This document shows positions 1-7,684 of a stretch of DNA of 18,627 nucleotides, in pieces. The notes under the pieces are model-generated. The model was not told the origin of the DNA and did no database searches. It saw only the letters and a list, made by a program, of their open reading frames with translations. Made by a program: the position numbers and the translations under genes. The stretch covers positions 1 to 18,627 of the forward strand of contig NZ_JZWV01000240.1 in NCBI RefSeq assembly GCF_000966975.1, given 5' to 3'. The stretch's first letter is position 1. The number at the start of each line of letters is the position of its first letter. Origin of the DNA: Streptomyces katrae (GTDB lineage Bacteria; Actinomycetota; Actinomycetes; Streptomycetales; Streptomycetaceae).

Positions 1-40
1 GACGACGCGGGCTTGACCGGCAAGATCCGAAAGAGACGAC

Positions 41-889
41 CTAGTCCCGGTTCAGGTCGGAGTACAGCAAGTGGTGGTCCGAGTAGGGGCTGGGACGGAC
101 GCGGTGCGTGCGCGGGGTGATGCCGCGCAGGAAGACGTAGTCGAACTTGCTGTTCCAGTCGGTGGTCACCGTGCAGACGTCGCCGGCGCCGGTGCCGGCC
201 GTCGCGGGGCGGCAGCCGGGGTCCGTGTCCAGGGCCAGGGCCCACATCGGGCCGAGTTCGGGCGCGTACGGCACGGCGTTGAAGTCGCCGAGGACGATCG
301 CCCGGTCGTGGCGGGCCTCCACCTGGCCCGCCCGCACCCCTCCCTGCCGGCGCTCGGCGAGGTGGGTGTTGAAGACGCGTACGGGCCGGCCGCCCACCAG
401 TGTGGTGACGGCCAGGTAGCCGCGGTCCTCGGAGCCTCCGTCGGGGTATTCGACGTTCACCCGGTCCGACATCAGCGCCGCCGAGAGGATCGCCTGGCCG
501 AAGCCGCCGGGCCGCCACGGCGGACCCCCGCAGCGGTTCCAGTTCCGCAGGACCGTCCCGTACTCGACCCGGTAGACCAGCCCGTAGACCTCCTCCAGGT
601 ACGTGCGGATCTGCTCGACGTCCCGTACGCACGCCTCCTGCAGGCCGATGACCTGCGGCGCGTACCTGGCGATCTCCTTCGCCCGGCCGAAGTCGTGCCC
701 GATCCCGCCGCACGGATTGCAGAGGTTCCAGGTGGCGACCCGGTCCGGTACGACCTCCCCGGCGGCGCCGAACCGCAGCGGCCCGGCCGCCGGGGCGGCA
801 CCGCCCGGTGCGCTGGGGCCCAGGAGCAGCGCCATGCAGACCGCGGCCGTCACGCCCGCGGCCCACCGCGCGCCCCTGCTCAGCACCAT
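41..889 (-). CDS. Secreted endonuclease/exonuclease/phosphatase (EEP) fold protein
   Basis: A 282-residue protein with a hydrophobic Sec-type signal segment (about residues 8-34, rich in Ala/Leu and ending in AAPAA), so it is probably exported. The mature part has the EEP metal-phosphodiesterase motifs in order: TWN (Asn55), LQE (Glu85), NTHL (His176), GDFN (Asp202/Asn204), Asp250 and SDHH (Ser270-Asp271-His272). These are the residues that bind the divalent metal and attack the phosphodiester in DNase I-like, sphingomyelinase-like and inositol phosphatase-like enzymes. The substrate cannot be told from sequence; an extracellular nuclease or phosphodiesterase is most likely. Cysteines at 57, 60, 87 and 120 could form disulfides. 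The start at 889 is chosen because GGGGAGG lies just upstream and the signal peptide begins there; an in-frame ATG at 913 has no clear SD. The stretch between NTHL and GDFN seems a few residues short against my memory of relatives. It is divergent from the GH5 gene. Confidence 0.86.
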   Translation of the reverse strand: MVLSRGARWAAGVTAAVCMALLLGPSAPGGAAPAAGPLRFGAAGEVVPDRVATWNLCNPCGGIGHDFGRAKEIARYAPQVIGLQEACVRDVEQIRTYLEEVYGLVYRVEYGTVLRNWNRCGGPPWRPGGFGQAILSAALMSDRVNVEYPDGGSEDRGYLAVTTLVGGRPVRVFNTHLAERRQGGVRAGQVEARHDRAIVLGDFNAVPYAPELGPMWALALDTDPGCRPATAGTGAGDVCTVTTDWNSKFDYVFLRGITPRTHRVRPSPYSDHHLLYSDLNRD

Positions 890-1107
890 CGCCTCCCCGG
901 AGTGGACGCCCATCGTCACACGGCGTCCTCGACGCACGATCGAGGCGCTTCGCGGCCGTCCCGTCCCGACGGCGGGAGGGCGGCGCGCCGCGGCGAAGAG
1001 GTCCGGCCAACCCGCGCGAGGGGATGGGAACTTGAGTCACTCATCAGTAACATCCGACCGGCCAGTTGCACGCCGTCCGAGAAGCCACCCTCGAAAGGGT
1101 CTCCTGC
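890..1107. promoter_or_regulatory. Divergent intergenic region with an 11-bp palindrome
   Basis: This 218-bp spacer separates the divergently read EEP and GH5 genes and must hold both promoters. It contains a perfect palindrome, TGAGTCACTCA, at 1033-1043, in the most AT-rich part of the spacer (about 1028-1055). That is a reasonable place for a repressor or activator site, but one 11-bp palindrome can occur by chance. I could not assign convincing -35/-10 pairs for either gene. Confidence 0.3.
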
Positions 1108-2526
1108 ATGCGCCGGACCTCCCGCTCCGCCCCCGTCGCCCTCGCCGTGGCGGCCCTGCTGCTCGGCGTCCTCCCCGCGCAGGCCCGAGCCGACTCCGGC
1201 CGTGCCCCCGACCGCGTCACGGTCGGGGGCCGGACCTTCATCGCCGACGGCCAGGGCCGCGCACTGCAGTGGCGCGGGTTCAACCTCGCCGACAAGCGCG
1301 GGCGGGGCGCCGACGCGTTCGCCGACATCCACGAGAGCGACCTCAGGGACATGGCCGCCCGAGGCTTCAACCTCGCGCGTCTGGCGTTCTTCTGGGACGA
1401 CCTCGAACCCGCCCCCGGCCGCTACGACCGCGGTTACCTCGCCAAGATGCGTCGCATCCTCGACTGGGCCGACCGCTACCACGTCAAGGTCGTCCTCGAC
1501 GCCCACCAGGACGTGTACGGCCCGCACTTCGGCTCCCGCGGCGTTCCCGACTGGGCGACCCGTGACGAGGGGCTGCCCTTCTCGCCGGTCCCCGACGACT
1601 GGTTCTCCGAGTACTTCGAGCCGTCCGTACAGACCGCCTTCGACCACCTGTACAAGGACGGCGACCTGCGCGCCGCGCACGCCCGGATGTGGGTGACGGT
1701 CGCTTCCGCCCTGGGCGGGCACCCCGCGCTGCTCGGCTACGACCTGATGAACGAGCCCTTCGCCAAGTTCCTGGAAGGCGAGGACCTCCCCGCGGCAGCG
1801 GCCCGCTTCGAGGCCGGCGAGCTCACCGAGATGTGGAACCGCCTCGCCCGGGCGGTCCGGCTGGTCGACCGGAAGTCGTGGGTGTTCGTCGAACCCACCG
1901 TCATCGTCGGGCTCGGGGTCCCCACCCGGCTGGGGCGCATCGACGACCCGCACGCCGGGTACGCGCCGCACTTCTACGAGACCGCGATGGAAACCGGCGC
2001 CGACTACGACCCCCACGGCCCCTTCATCCCCGCCTACGAGGCCGCGATCAGCGACTACCCGACCCGTAACCGGATGCCGGTGATCGTCGGCGAGTGGGGC
2101 GGCAACCCGTACGTCGCGCACGCGAGCCAGTTCGTCACCGACATGACGGCCTCCCTGGACCGCTTCTCCAGCGGCTGGACGTGGTGGCAGTGGTGCCGGG
2201 GCGGCGGCTACTGCTTCCTGGACCAGGCGGGCGCGGCGAAGCCCAGCGCCCGCCTGCTCGTCCAGCCCTATGCGCGGGCGGTCGCGGGCGACCCGCTCGG
2301 CTTCGCGTACGACCCCGCCGCCCGCACCTACACCCTCACCTTCCGCACCCGCGACAACGCCGGGGGACCCACCCAGATCACCGTGCCCGGGGACACCTAC
2401 CCGAACGGCTACCGCGTCACGGTCCGGGGCGGCGACGCCAGGTGGGACGGCCACGGCCAGACCGTCACCGTGAACACCCGCGGAAGGGCCGGAACCACCT
2501 ACGAGGTCACGATCGGCCCGCGATAG
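1108..2526 (+). CDS. Secreted GH5 glycoside hydrolase, endoglycoceramidase-like
   Basis: A 472-residue secreted glycosidase. An N-terminal Arg-rich stretch, hydrophobic core and AQARA-type cleavage site (residues 1-29) form a Sec signal peptide. The GH5 barrel follows, with a conserved Arg in NLARLAF (Arg91), DAHQDVYG (residues 131-138), NEP with the acid/base Glu216, HFY (His288-Tyr290) and GEWGGNP with the nucleophile Glu329. A beta-sandwich-like C-terminal domain (about 385-472) completes the usual layout of endoglycoceramidase-related GH5 proteins. The family cleaves the bond between the glycan and ceramide of glycosphingolipids, or related beta-glucosides; the exact substrate is inference. 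The start ATG at 1108 has AAAGGG at a suitable distance and opens the signal peptide. The gene is transcribed alone, with a hairpin after its stop. Confidence 0.9.
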   Translation: MRRTSRSAPVALAVAALLLGVLPAQARADSGRAPDRVTVGGRTFIADGQGRALQWRGFNLADKRGRGADAFADIHESDLRDMAARGFNLARLAFFWDDLEPAPGRYDRGYLAKMRRILDWADRYHVKVVLDAHQDVYGPHFGSRGVPDWATRDEGLPFSPVPDDWFSEYFEPSVQTAFDHLYKDGDLRAAHARMWVTVASALGGHPALLGYDLMNEPFAKFLEGEDLPAAAARFEAGELTEMWNRLARAVRLVDRKSWVFVEPTVIVGLGVPTRLGRIDDPHAGYAPHFYETAMETGADYDPHGPFIPAYEAAISDYPTRNRMPVIVGEWGGNPYVAHASQFVTDMTASLDRFSSGWTWWQWCRGGGYCFLDQAGAAKPSARLLVQPYARAVAGDPLGFAYDPAARTYTLTFRTRDNAGGPTQITVPGDTYPNGYRVTVRGGDARWDGHGQTVTVNTRGRAGTTYEVTIGPR

Positions 2527-2541
2527 CCCGTACCGCTCGCC

Positions 2542-2561
2542 GAGCGCCGCGCAGAGCGCTC
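2542..2561 (+). terminator. Hairpin after the GH5 gene
   Basis: A 6-bp inverted repeat (GAGCGC / GCGCTC, 8-base loop) lies 15 bases after the GH5 stop, without a T tract, as is usual in high-GC actinomycetes. A perfect 10-bp palindrome, GTCAGCTGAC, follows at 2565-2574. That palindrome could be a second weak hairpin or an operator for the lipoprotein gene downstream. Confidence 0.4.
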
Positions 2562-2671
2562 CGGGTCAGCTGACACCCGCTGTCGGGGGGCGTAGATCCC
2601 GTGACACGCCTGTGACGGTGAGTGTGGTCCAGGCCATGGTCCGGGGCGGGCGGCCCTGGTGGGGTGGTGTC

Positions 2672-3547
2672 ATGATCAGAATCAATGCCCTCCTGCCGGT
2701 CCTCGCCGCACTCCTGGTGCTCACCGCGTGCGGGGCCCCGGCGGCCAAGACCCCCGTCACGAGCCCGGCGGTGGACGGCGTCCGGATCACCTCGGTGACC
2801 ATTCCCTCGGCCCCGGCCGCCCCCGGCTCGGGCTCCGGGTCCGGGGTCCCCGCGGGCGACTCCGGCATCTCGGCGGCCTACGAGGTCACCAACAACGGGA
2901 CCTCGGCGCTGGCGTACACGATCCTGTTCGACTTCACCACCGACGGGGGCCAGGTCATGGCCAACACACAGGAAACGGTGCGCTCCGTCGGCCCCGGCGC
3001 GACCGTGCGCGGCACGGTCCGGCTGGGGGCTCCCGGCCCCGGTTCGTCCGGCGTGACCCGTGTGAAGGTCTCCCGGGTGACCAAGGTGCCGGCCGCCGAG
3101 GCGCCGTCCGCATCGGGTGAGTGCCCGCCCTCCGGCATCCGCATCACCGCCGATGACGGCGACGCCGCCATGGGGTTGCGCGTGGTGGGTCTGCGTCTGG
3201 AGAACTGCGGGAAGCGCGACTACGCCCTCGACGGCTACCCGGTCCTGGAACTGCTGGACAAGGACCGCTCACCGGTCGAAGGGGTCCGGATCGTGCAGGG
3301 CAGCGGCGGCATCACCACGGGTACCGGATTCGACGAGCCGGCCCGCCCGCTGGTCCTGAAGCCGGGCGACAGTGCCCTTTCCGGGCTCATGTGGCGCAAC
3401 ACCACCGGATCCGGGGACGTCGTCGACGTCCCGTACGTCAGGGTGCGGGCCGTGCGGGGCGCCGATCCCGTGACCGTGACGCCCCACCTCGATCTCGGCA
3501 CGACCGGCCTGCTGGCCGTCCGCGCCTGGACGCGCCCGTCCAGGTAG
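2672..3547 (+). CDS. DUF4232 family lipoprotein
   Basis: A 291-residue surface lipoprotein. The N-terminus is a short lipoprotein signal ending in the lipobox LTAC, so Cys20 would be lipidated and anchor the protein to the outer face of the membrane. Residues 36-140 form a beta-rich segment that follows a low-complexity PGSGSGSG linker and resembles extracellular FxLYD/CARDB-like domains. Residues 151-291 carry the DUF4232 pattern: Cys151, ITADDGDAAMGLRVVGL, the paired Cys179 in LENCG, then ALDGYPVLELLD and a C-terminal LKPGDSALSGLMW strand. Cys151 and Cys179 probably form a disulfide. The function of DUF4232 is unknown; lipoproteins with it are common in Streptomyces. The start at 2672 gives a lipoprotein signal of normal length; an in-frame GTG at 2612 would add 20 non-hydrophobic residues. 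Confidence 0.85.
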   Translation: MIRINALLPVLAALLVLTACGAPAAKTPVTSPAVDGVRITSVTIPSAPAAPGSGSGSGVPAGDSGISAAYEVTNNGTSALAYTILFDFTTDGGQVMANTQETVRSVGPGATVRGTVRLGAPGPGSSGVTRVKVSRVTKVPAAEAPSASGECPPSGIRITADDGDAAMGLRVVGLRLENCGKRDYALDGYPVLELLDKDRSPVEGVRIVQGSGGITTGTGFDEPARPLVLKPGDSALSGLMWRNTTGSGDVVDVPYVRVRAVRGADPVTVTPHLDLGTTGLLAVRAWTRPSR

Positions 3548-3615
3548 GGCCCCGGCCCGGACCGCCTGTCCGACCTCGGCCCCGGCACGGCCGCCACGCG
3601 CTGACGGCGGGCGGA

Positions 3616-4278
3616 TCAGGCGGCGACGGCCCTGGCCCGGTCTGCGGCGATGTTCAGGGCGAGGCCTGCGAGGACCGTGCCCATGGCGTACCGCTGGATC
3701 CTCAGCCAGGCGGGGCGCCGGGCGAGGAAGGCGGCGATCGAGCCCGCGCTCATCGCTATGAGCCCGTTCCCGGTGACGGCGACCGCGATCTGCGTCAGGC
3801 CCAGCAGGAAGCTCTGCTCCGCGATGTGGCCGCGGTCGGGAACGACGAACTGCGGCAGCAGCGAGATGTACATGATGGCGATCTTCGGGTTGAGCAGGCA
3901 GGTCAGGAAGCCCATGGTGACGAGCTTGCGCGCGGAGTCCGCGGGCAGTTCCTGCGGCGAGAAGACGGCGGTGCCGCCCGGCCTGACGGCCTGCCAGGCG
4001 AGCCAGAGCAGGTAGGCGGCGCCGGCGAGTTTGATCGCCGTGTAGAGGACCGGCACGACGGTGAAGAGGGTGGCGATGCCGGCCGTCACGGCGCTGAGGT
4101 AGACGAGGAAGCCGAGGACGACCCCGGCCAGGGACATCAGCCCCGCCCGGCGCCCCTGCGTGATGGAGCGGGAGACCAGGTAGAGCATGTTCGGGCCCGG
4201 CGTGAGGACCATGCCGGTCGCCACGGCGGCGACCCCGAGCACGCCCGACAGGTCGACGGCTGAGATGAGTGCGTCCAT
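3616..4278 (-). CDS. LysE/RhtB family amino-acid exporter
   Basis: A 220-residue integral membrane protein of the LysE superfamily, which exports amino acids or related small amines using the proton-motive force. The family signatures are visible: TPGPN at residues 26-30 in the first helix, a long second and third helix with AAYLLWLAWQA (87-97), and LLNPKIAIMYISLLPQF at 128-144. Length and about six hydrophobic segments match the family. The gene is divergent from a MocR-type regulator (start 4354) with only 75 bp between them. That arrangement, and the operator-like repeats between the genes, suggest that the regulator controls this exporter. The substrate is not predictable. The start at 4278 leaves a short N-terminus before helix 1, as is normal. 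Confidence 0.9.
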   Translation of the reverse strand: MDALISAVDLSGVLGVAAVATGMVLTPGPNMLYLVSRSITQGRRAGLMSLAGVVLGFLVYLSAVTAGIATLFTVVPVLYTAIKLAGAAYLLWLAWQAVRPGGTAVFSPQELPADSARKLVTMGFLTCLLNPKIAIMYISLLPQFVVPDRGHIAEQSFLLGLTQIAVAVTGNGLIAMSAGSIAAFLARRPAWLRIQRYAMGTVLAGLALNIAADRARAVAA

Positions 4279-4307
4279 GCGACGAGGCTATGGGCGATCT
4301 TGGGTCG

Positions 4308-4336
4308 GTGCAATAATGACTTTGCACTCGGTGCAA
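4308..4336. promoter_or_regulatory. Three GTGCAA half-sites between lysE-type and mocR-type genes (putative MocR operator)
   Basis: The short divergent spacer holds GTGCAA at 4308-4313, its reverse complement TTGCAC at 4322-4327, and GTGCAA again at 4331-4336. The last two form a perfect TTGCAC-TCG-GTGCAA palindrome. The first and last are part of a 10-bp direct repeat (TCGGTGCAAT at 4305-4314 and 4328-4337), 23 bp apart. MocR/GntR aminotransferase-like regulators are known to bind mixed direct and inverted repeats in the spacer shared with a divergent target gene, which fits here. The last half-site ends just before the GAGGAGG SD of the regulator, so binding would also block its own expression. 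Confidence 0.6.
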
Positions 4337-4353
4337 TGAGGAGGAATGTTCCG

Positions 4354-5578
4354 ATGGACGACTACCGTGGGATCGCCGACGAGATCGCGGCGTCCATCGC
4401 CGACGGGCGGTTGCGTCCGGGCGAACAGCTGCCGGCGCAGCGCGCCTTCGCCCGCCGGCACGGCATCGCCGGGTCCACGGCCGGCCGGGTCTACCGCGAA
4501 CTGGTCCGGCGCGGGCTGGTGGTGGGCGAGGTCGGCCGCGGCACCTTCGTGCGGGCGGCCCGCGGCACCCCGGGCGTGGCGCTGGCCGAGCCCGCCGCCG
4601 CTCCCGTCGACCTGGAGCTCAACTACCCCGTCGTCCCGGAGCAGTCGGCCCTGCTCGCCACCGGGCTCTCGCCCATGCTGCGGGCGGACGCGCTGGACGC
4701 CGCGCTCCGGCCGGTCGGTGCGGCGGGAACGGCCTTCGCCCGGGAGTCCTTCGCCTCGCTCTCGTCCGGCGCCGGTGCGGGCGGCGATACCGGTGCCGGG
4801 GCGGCCTGGCGCGCGCGGGCCGACGACGTGCTCTTCGCCGCCAACGGCCGCCAGGCCGTCGCCGCCGCCCTGTCCGCGCTGGTGTCGCCCGGACAGCGCC
4901 TGGGGGTCGAGGCACTCACCTACCCCGTGGTCAAGGCGCTCGCACAACGTCTCGGCATCACCCTCGTACCGCTGCCGACCGACGAGCACGGCCTGCTCCC
5001 CGACGCCCTCCCGGCCGTCCACCGGGCCACCCCCCTCCACGCGCTGTACCTCCAGCCACGCCTGCACAGCCTGCTCGGCGTCACCCTCGCGCCCGAGCGC
5101 CGTCAAGCGCTGGCCGACGCGGTGGACCGGCTCGGACTCCCGCTCGTCGAGGACGCGATCTGGTCCTTCCTGCGGCCCGGAGCCGCTCCGCTGGCGGCAC
5201 TCGCACCGGAGTGGACCGTCCTCGTCGACAGCCTGTCCAAGCGCGCCGCTCCCGGCCTGACGACCGGCTGGGCCCTGGTTCCCGCACGGCTGCGCGCCTC
5301 CGTGACGGCGGCACTGCGCTCCGGCGGCTGGACGCCGAGCGGCTTCGTACTACGTCTGGTGGGAACTCCCGCCGGCCTGGCGCGCGGAGACGTTCGTCGC
5401 GGCCGCCGCGCGCCAGGGCATCGCCGTCACGCCGGCCGCCGCGTTCGCCGTCGACGGCCGCACCAGCCCCTCCGCGGTCCGGGTCGGCCTCGCCTCACCG
5501 CCGCTCCCCGTCCTGGCCGGAGCCCTCGAAACCCTGGCCCGGACGGCCGCCGGCACGCCGGAGGACCTCCTCTGCTGA
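4354..5578 (+). pseudogene. MocR-type GntR regulator with aminotransferase-like domain, broken by internal deletion/frameshift
   Basis: The start at 4354 follows a strong GAGGAGG SD. Residues 1-66 are a GntR winged helix (DYRGIADEIAASIADGRL, then RPGEQLPAQRAFARRHGIA and GRGTFV). Residues 85-325 are the fold-type I aminotransferase domain, with VLFAANGRQA (159-168), EALTYP (186-191), VEDAIW (265-270; Asp267 would hold the PLP nitrogen) and DSLSK with the PLP lysine Lys296. After GGWTPSGF (to about 5346) the frame loses homology. The family sequence resumes in the next frame at 5348 with YYVWWELPPAWRAETF, then GIAVTPAAAFAV, and ends at the TGA at 5576-5578. From memory of the family, roughly 40-50 residues between these two blocks are absent, and the loss is not a multiple of three. 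The uninterrupted frame would run on to 5631 in unrelated Arg/Pro-rich sequence. It is either a real pseudogene or a local assembly error. Confidence 0.72.
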
Positions 5579-5589
5579 TCCGGGACGGC

Positions 5590-5610
5590 CGGCCCCGCGC
5601 GCAGGGGCCG
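5590..5610 (+). terminator. GC-rich hairpin after the mocR-type gene
   Basis: A perfect 7-bp inverted repeat (CGGCCCC / GGGGCCG, 7-base loop) starts 11 bases after the frame-restored stop of the regulator at 5578. There is no T tract. Its position supports 5578, not 5631, as the original end of the gene. Confidence 0.55.
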
Positions 5611-5713
5611 CCCGAGGAATCACTCCGCTGAGCCAGGCGCGCCGCCCGGGGCGCGGCCGGCCGGCGTAGCACCCTCGTGCTCCACGGCGCGGCCGACTTC
5701 CCCGGGAGACGAC

Positions 5714-6934
5714 ATGAGTGAGCAGCCGGTCCTTCTGCCCTATGCCGACCCCGCCTTCGTCGCGGATCCGCATCCGCTGTACCGGCAGCTGCGCGAGGAG
5801 GGCCCCGTGCGCCGTGTCGTCGCAGCGGGCGCTCTGGAGGCCTGGCTGGTCACGCGGTACGACGACGCGCTCGCCGCCCTGTCGGACGCCCGGCTGAGCA
5901 GTGACGTGCGCGACGCCTCCGACGCCCGGCTCCTGCGGCAGTTGCCCGAAGCGGAGCGGGAGTCGTTGCTGAGCAACATGCTGCGCAGCGACCCGCCCGA
6001 CCACACCCGTCTGCGCCGGCTGGTGTCGCAGGCGTTCACCGCCCGTCGGGTGGCCGCGATGAGGCCGCGGATCCAGACCCTGACGGACCGGCTGCTGGAC
6101 GCGCTCGCCCCGGCCGGGCGCGCCGACCTCGTCGCGGACTTCGCGCTGCCGCTCCCGGTGACGGTGATCAGTGAACTGCTCGGGGTACCGGTGGACGACC
6201 GTCACGACTTCCAGCACTGGACCGACCGCCTGATCAGGCGGGGCGTGCGGGCCCCGGACCCGGCCGTGGTGGACGAGGCGTGGCGGCACATGCGCGCGTA
6301 CGTGACCGGGCTCATCCGCGAGAAGCGGGCGGAGCCCGGCGACGACCTGCTCAGCGGCCTCGTCACCGCACGGGACGAGGAACAGCGGCTGTCGGAGGAC
6401 GAACTGGTCGCCATGGTGTTCCTGTTGCTGGCCGCCGGCTACATCACCACGGTGAACCTGATCGGCGGGGGCATCGCGGCGCTGCTCACCCATCCCGGGC
6501 AACTGGACCTGCTGCGCTCGGATCCCGCCCTGCTGCCGGGGGCGGTCGAGGAGTTCCTCCGCTACGACGGCCCGGTGAGCCCCGGCATCGCCCGGTTCGC
6601 ACGGGAGGACGTCGAGATCGCGGGCGTACGCGTCCCGCGCGGAGCGACCGTGCTGATCGGGTCCGCAGTCGCCGACCGGGATCCGGCGCGCTTCCCCGAC
6701 CCCGACCGCCTCGACATCACGCGCCGGGACAACGCCCATCTGGCGTTCGGCCACGGGATCCACTACTGCCTGGGTGCTCCGCTGGCCCGGCTGGAGGGGG
6801 AGATCGCCATCGGTACCGCCCTGCGGCGGCTGCCCGGACTGGCGCTGGCCGTACGGCCGGAGGAGATCGACTGGCGGCCCGGCGGGCTGCGCGGTCCCGA
6901 GAGCCTGCCGGTGACGTTCGTTCCCGGCGGCTGA
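5714..6934 (+). CDS. Cytochrome P450 with atypical I-helix (AGYITT)
   Basis: A 406-residue soluble bacterial class I P450. Landmarks: DPPDHTRLRRLV helix C (residues 93-104), the I-helix at about 232-255, the ExxR pair in EEFLR (Glu280, Arg283), RDPARFPDPDRLD (322-334) and the heme loop FGHGIHYCLG with Cys352 as the heme ligand. The odd point is the I-helix. The usual AGxET(T) reads AGYITT (241-246), so the conserved acidic residue that helps deliver protons for O2 cleavage is Ile, while the Thr is kept. Such P450s can still work, but often with altered oxygen activation. The gene has GGGAGA upstream and no adjacent ferredoxin or ferredoxin reductase. It probably hydroxylates a small hydrophobic molecule; the substrate is unknown. 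Confidence 0.92.
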   Translation: MSEQPVLLPYADPAFVADPHPLYRQLREEGPVRRVVAAGALEAWLVTRYDDALAALSDARLSSDVRDASDARLLRQLPEAERESLLSNMLRSDPPDHTRLRRLVSQAFTARRVAAMRPRIQTLTDRLLDALAPAGRADLVADFALPLPVTVISELLGVPVDDRHDFQHWTDRLIRRGVRAPDPAVVDEAWRHMRAYVTGLIREKRAEPGDDLLSGLVTARDEEQRLSEDELVAMVFLLLAAGYITTVNLIGGGIAALLTHPGQLDLLRSDPALLPGAVEEFLRYDGPVSPGIARFAREDVEIAGVRVPRGATVLIGSAVADRDPARFPDPDRLDITRRDNAHLAFGHGIHYCLGAPLARLEGEIAIGTALRRLPGLALAVRPEEIDWRPGGLRGPESLPVTFVPGG

Positions 6935-6949
6935 GACGGGGTCCCCGTC
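6935..6949. terminator. Bidirectional hairpin between convergent P450 and GtrA-like genes
   Basis: GACGGGG / CCCCGTC is a perfect 7-bp inverted repeat around a single base, filling the 13-bp gap between the two convergent stop codons. It would serve transcripts from both sides; the real loop must open one or two pairs. Confidence 0.5.
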
Positions 6950-7478
6950 AGGCGGCCCGGCAGAGCGCCGCCGGGTCGCCGAGGGTCTCGGGGCGGGCCA
7001 CGGCCGCGGTGGCGGGGCGGGCGGTACGGGCGGTCGCCGGGGCCCCGTTCGAGCGGTGGCGTGCGAAGACGACGAGGCGCAGGACCGCGAACCGCGCGAC
7101 GCCGGCGAAGGCGGAGGCGCTGAGGTAGACGGCCTGTTCGACGACCGCACCGGGCGTCTCGGCCAGGTGGTGCAGCAGGAGCATCGCGACGCAGGTGACG
7201 GCGTACGCGGCGGTGGCCGATCCGGCGGACTGCGCGTGCTGGCGCCAGGTCGCGCGGCCGCCCGCGCCGAAGGTGAAGCGGGCGTGCAGCTCGGTGGCCA
7301 GGAGCGTGGAGGCCACGGTGACGGCCGCGTTGGCCAGGACCCAGGGCGTCCAGGAGGCGAGGGCCGCGACGCCGAAGCTGGAGGCGAGTCCCACTCCGCC
7401 GCCACAGAGCACGAAGCGGGCGAACGAGGTGAAGGTGCCGGGCGCCTGCCGCGTCCGGTTCGGTGCCGCTGCCTCCAT
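6948..7478 (-). CDS. GtrA-like four-helix membrane protein
   Basis: A 176-residue membrane protein with four hydrophobic segments (about residues 19-40, 45-63, 85-104 and 115-136). It has a GtrA-type pattern: FVLCGGGVGLASSFGVAALA in helix 1, the small-polar ELHARFTFG loop after helix 2, and RFAVLRLVVFAR after helix 4. GtrA-family proteins are thought to help move lipid-linked sugars across the membrane, or to support glycosyltransferases that modify cell-surface polymers. The C-terminal 35 residues are Ala/Thr/Arg-rich and probably disordered. The ATG at 7478 is preceded by AAAGGGG. A promoter with an overlapping inverted repeat is visible upstream. No glycosyltransferase gene is adjacent; the DUF6271 gene is about 7 kb away. 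Confidence 0.78.
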   Translation of the reverse strand: MEAAAPNRTRQAPGTFTSFARFVLCGGGVGLASSFGVAALASWTPWVLANAAVTVASTLLATELHARFTFGAGGRATWRQHAQSAGSATAAYAVTCVAMLLLHHLAETPGAVVEQAVYLSASAFAGVARFAVLRLVVFARHRSNGAPATARTARPATAAVARPETLGDPAALCRAA

Positions 7479-7503
7479 GACCCACCCCTTTGAACGCGAC
7501 CGT

Positions 7504-7549
7504 CGTTTCTGACACGAGAAACGCTACGTTGCATTCAGAGAAGGGGCAA
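7504..7549 (-). promoter_or_regulatory. Predicted promoter and operator of the GtrA-like gene
   Basis: On the minus strand, TTGCCC (7544-7549) and TAGCGT (7521-7526) are separated by 17 bp, a good sigma-70-type pair. A perfect 7-bp inverted repeat with a 6-bp spacer (CGTTTCT at 7504-7510, AGAAACG at 7517-7523) overlaps the -10 and the expected start point near 7514. That placement is typical of a repressor site, for example of TetR or MarR type. Confidence 0.5.
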
Positions 7550-7651
7550 CGGCGATATTGCATCTGCGCACTCAAGTTGCTGGTCGAAGGCCATAAATCG
7601 TTGCGCTCGATGGAAATTTAACGCAACAGACAGAGGGGTGACGTTGCAACG
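7527..7651. repeat. Cluster of GTTGC/GCAAC half-sites
   Basis: Within 125 bp the pentamer GTTGC or its complement GCAAC occurs seven times, at 7528-7532, 7546-7550, 7576-7580, 7600-7604, 7623-7627, and twice in the perfect palindrome CGTTGCAACG at 7642-7651. Two pairs form longer inverted repeats: CGTTGC 7527-7532 with GCAACG 7546-7551, and GTTGCG 7600-7605 with CGCAAC 7622-7627. The stretch is clearly AT-richer than its surroundings. It lies upstream of the GtrA-like gene and downstream of the SDR terminator, so it most likely bears binding sites for one regulator. Confidence 0.45.
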
Positions 7652-7684
7652 ACCTGACCGTGAACGCTACACCTCCAGGGGCGG

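Noticed and set aside
916..2454. A 512-codon minus-strand open frame opposite the GH5 gene
   Set aside because: Val/Gly/Asp-rich antisense of a gene with clear catalytic motifs; no homology-like pattern and no SD.
3558..3572. CGGAC/GTCCG hairpin as a terminator between the convergent lipoprotein and LysE genes
   Set aside because: Only a 5-bp stem in GC-rich sequence; not distinguishable from chance.
5495..7534. A 679-codon minus-strand open frame over the P450 and GtrA-like genes
   Set aside because: Low-complexity shadow frame, explained by the high-GC third positions of the real genes.
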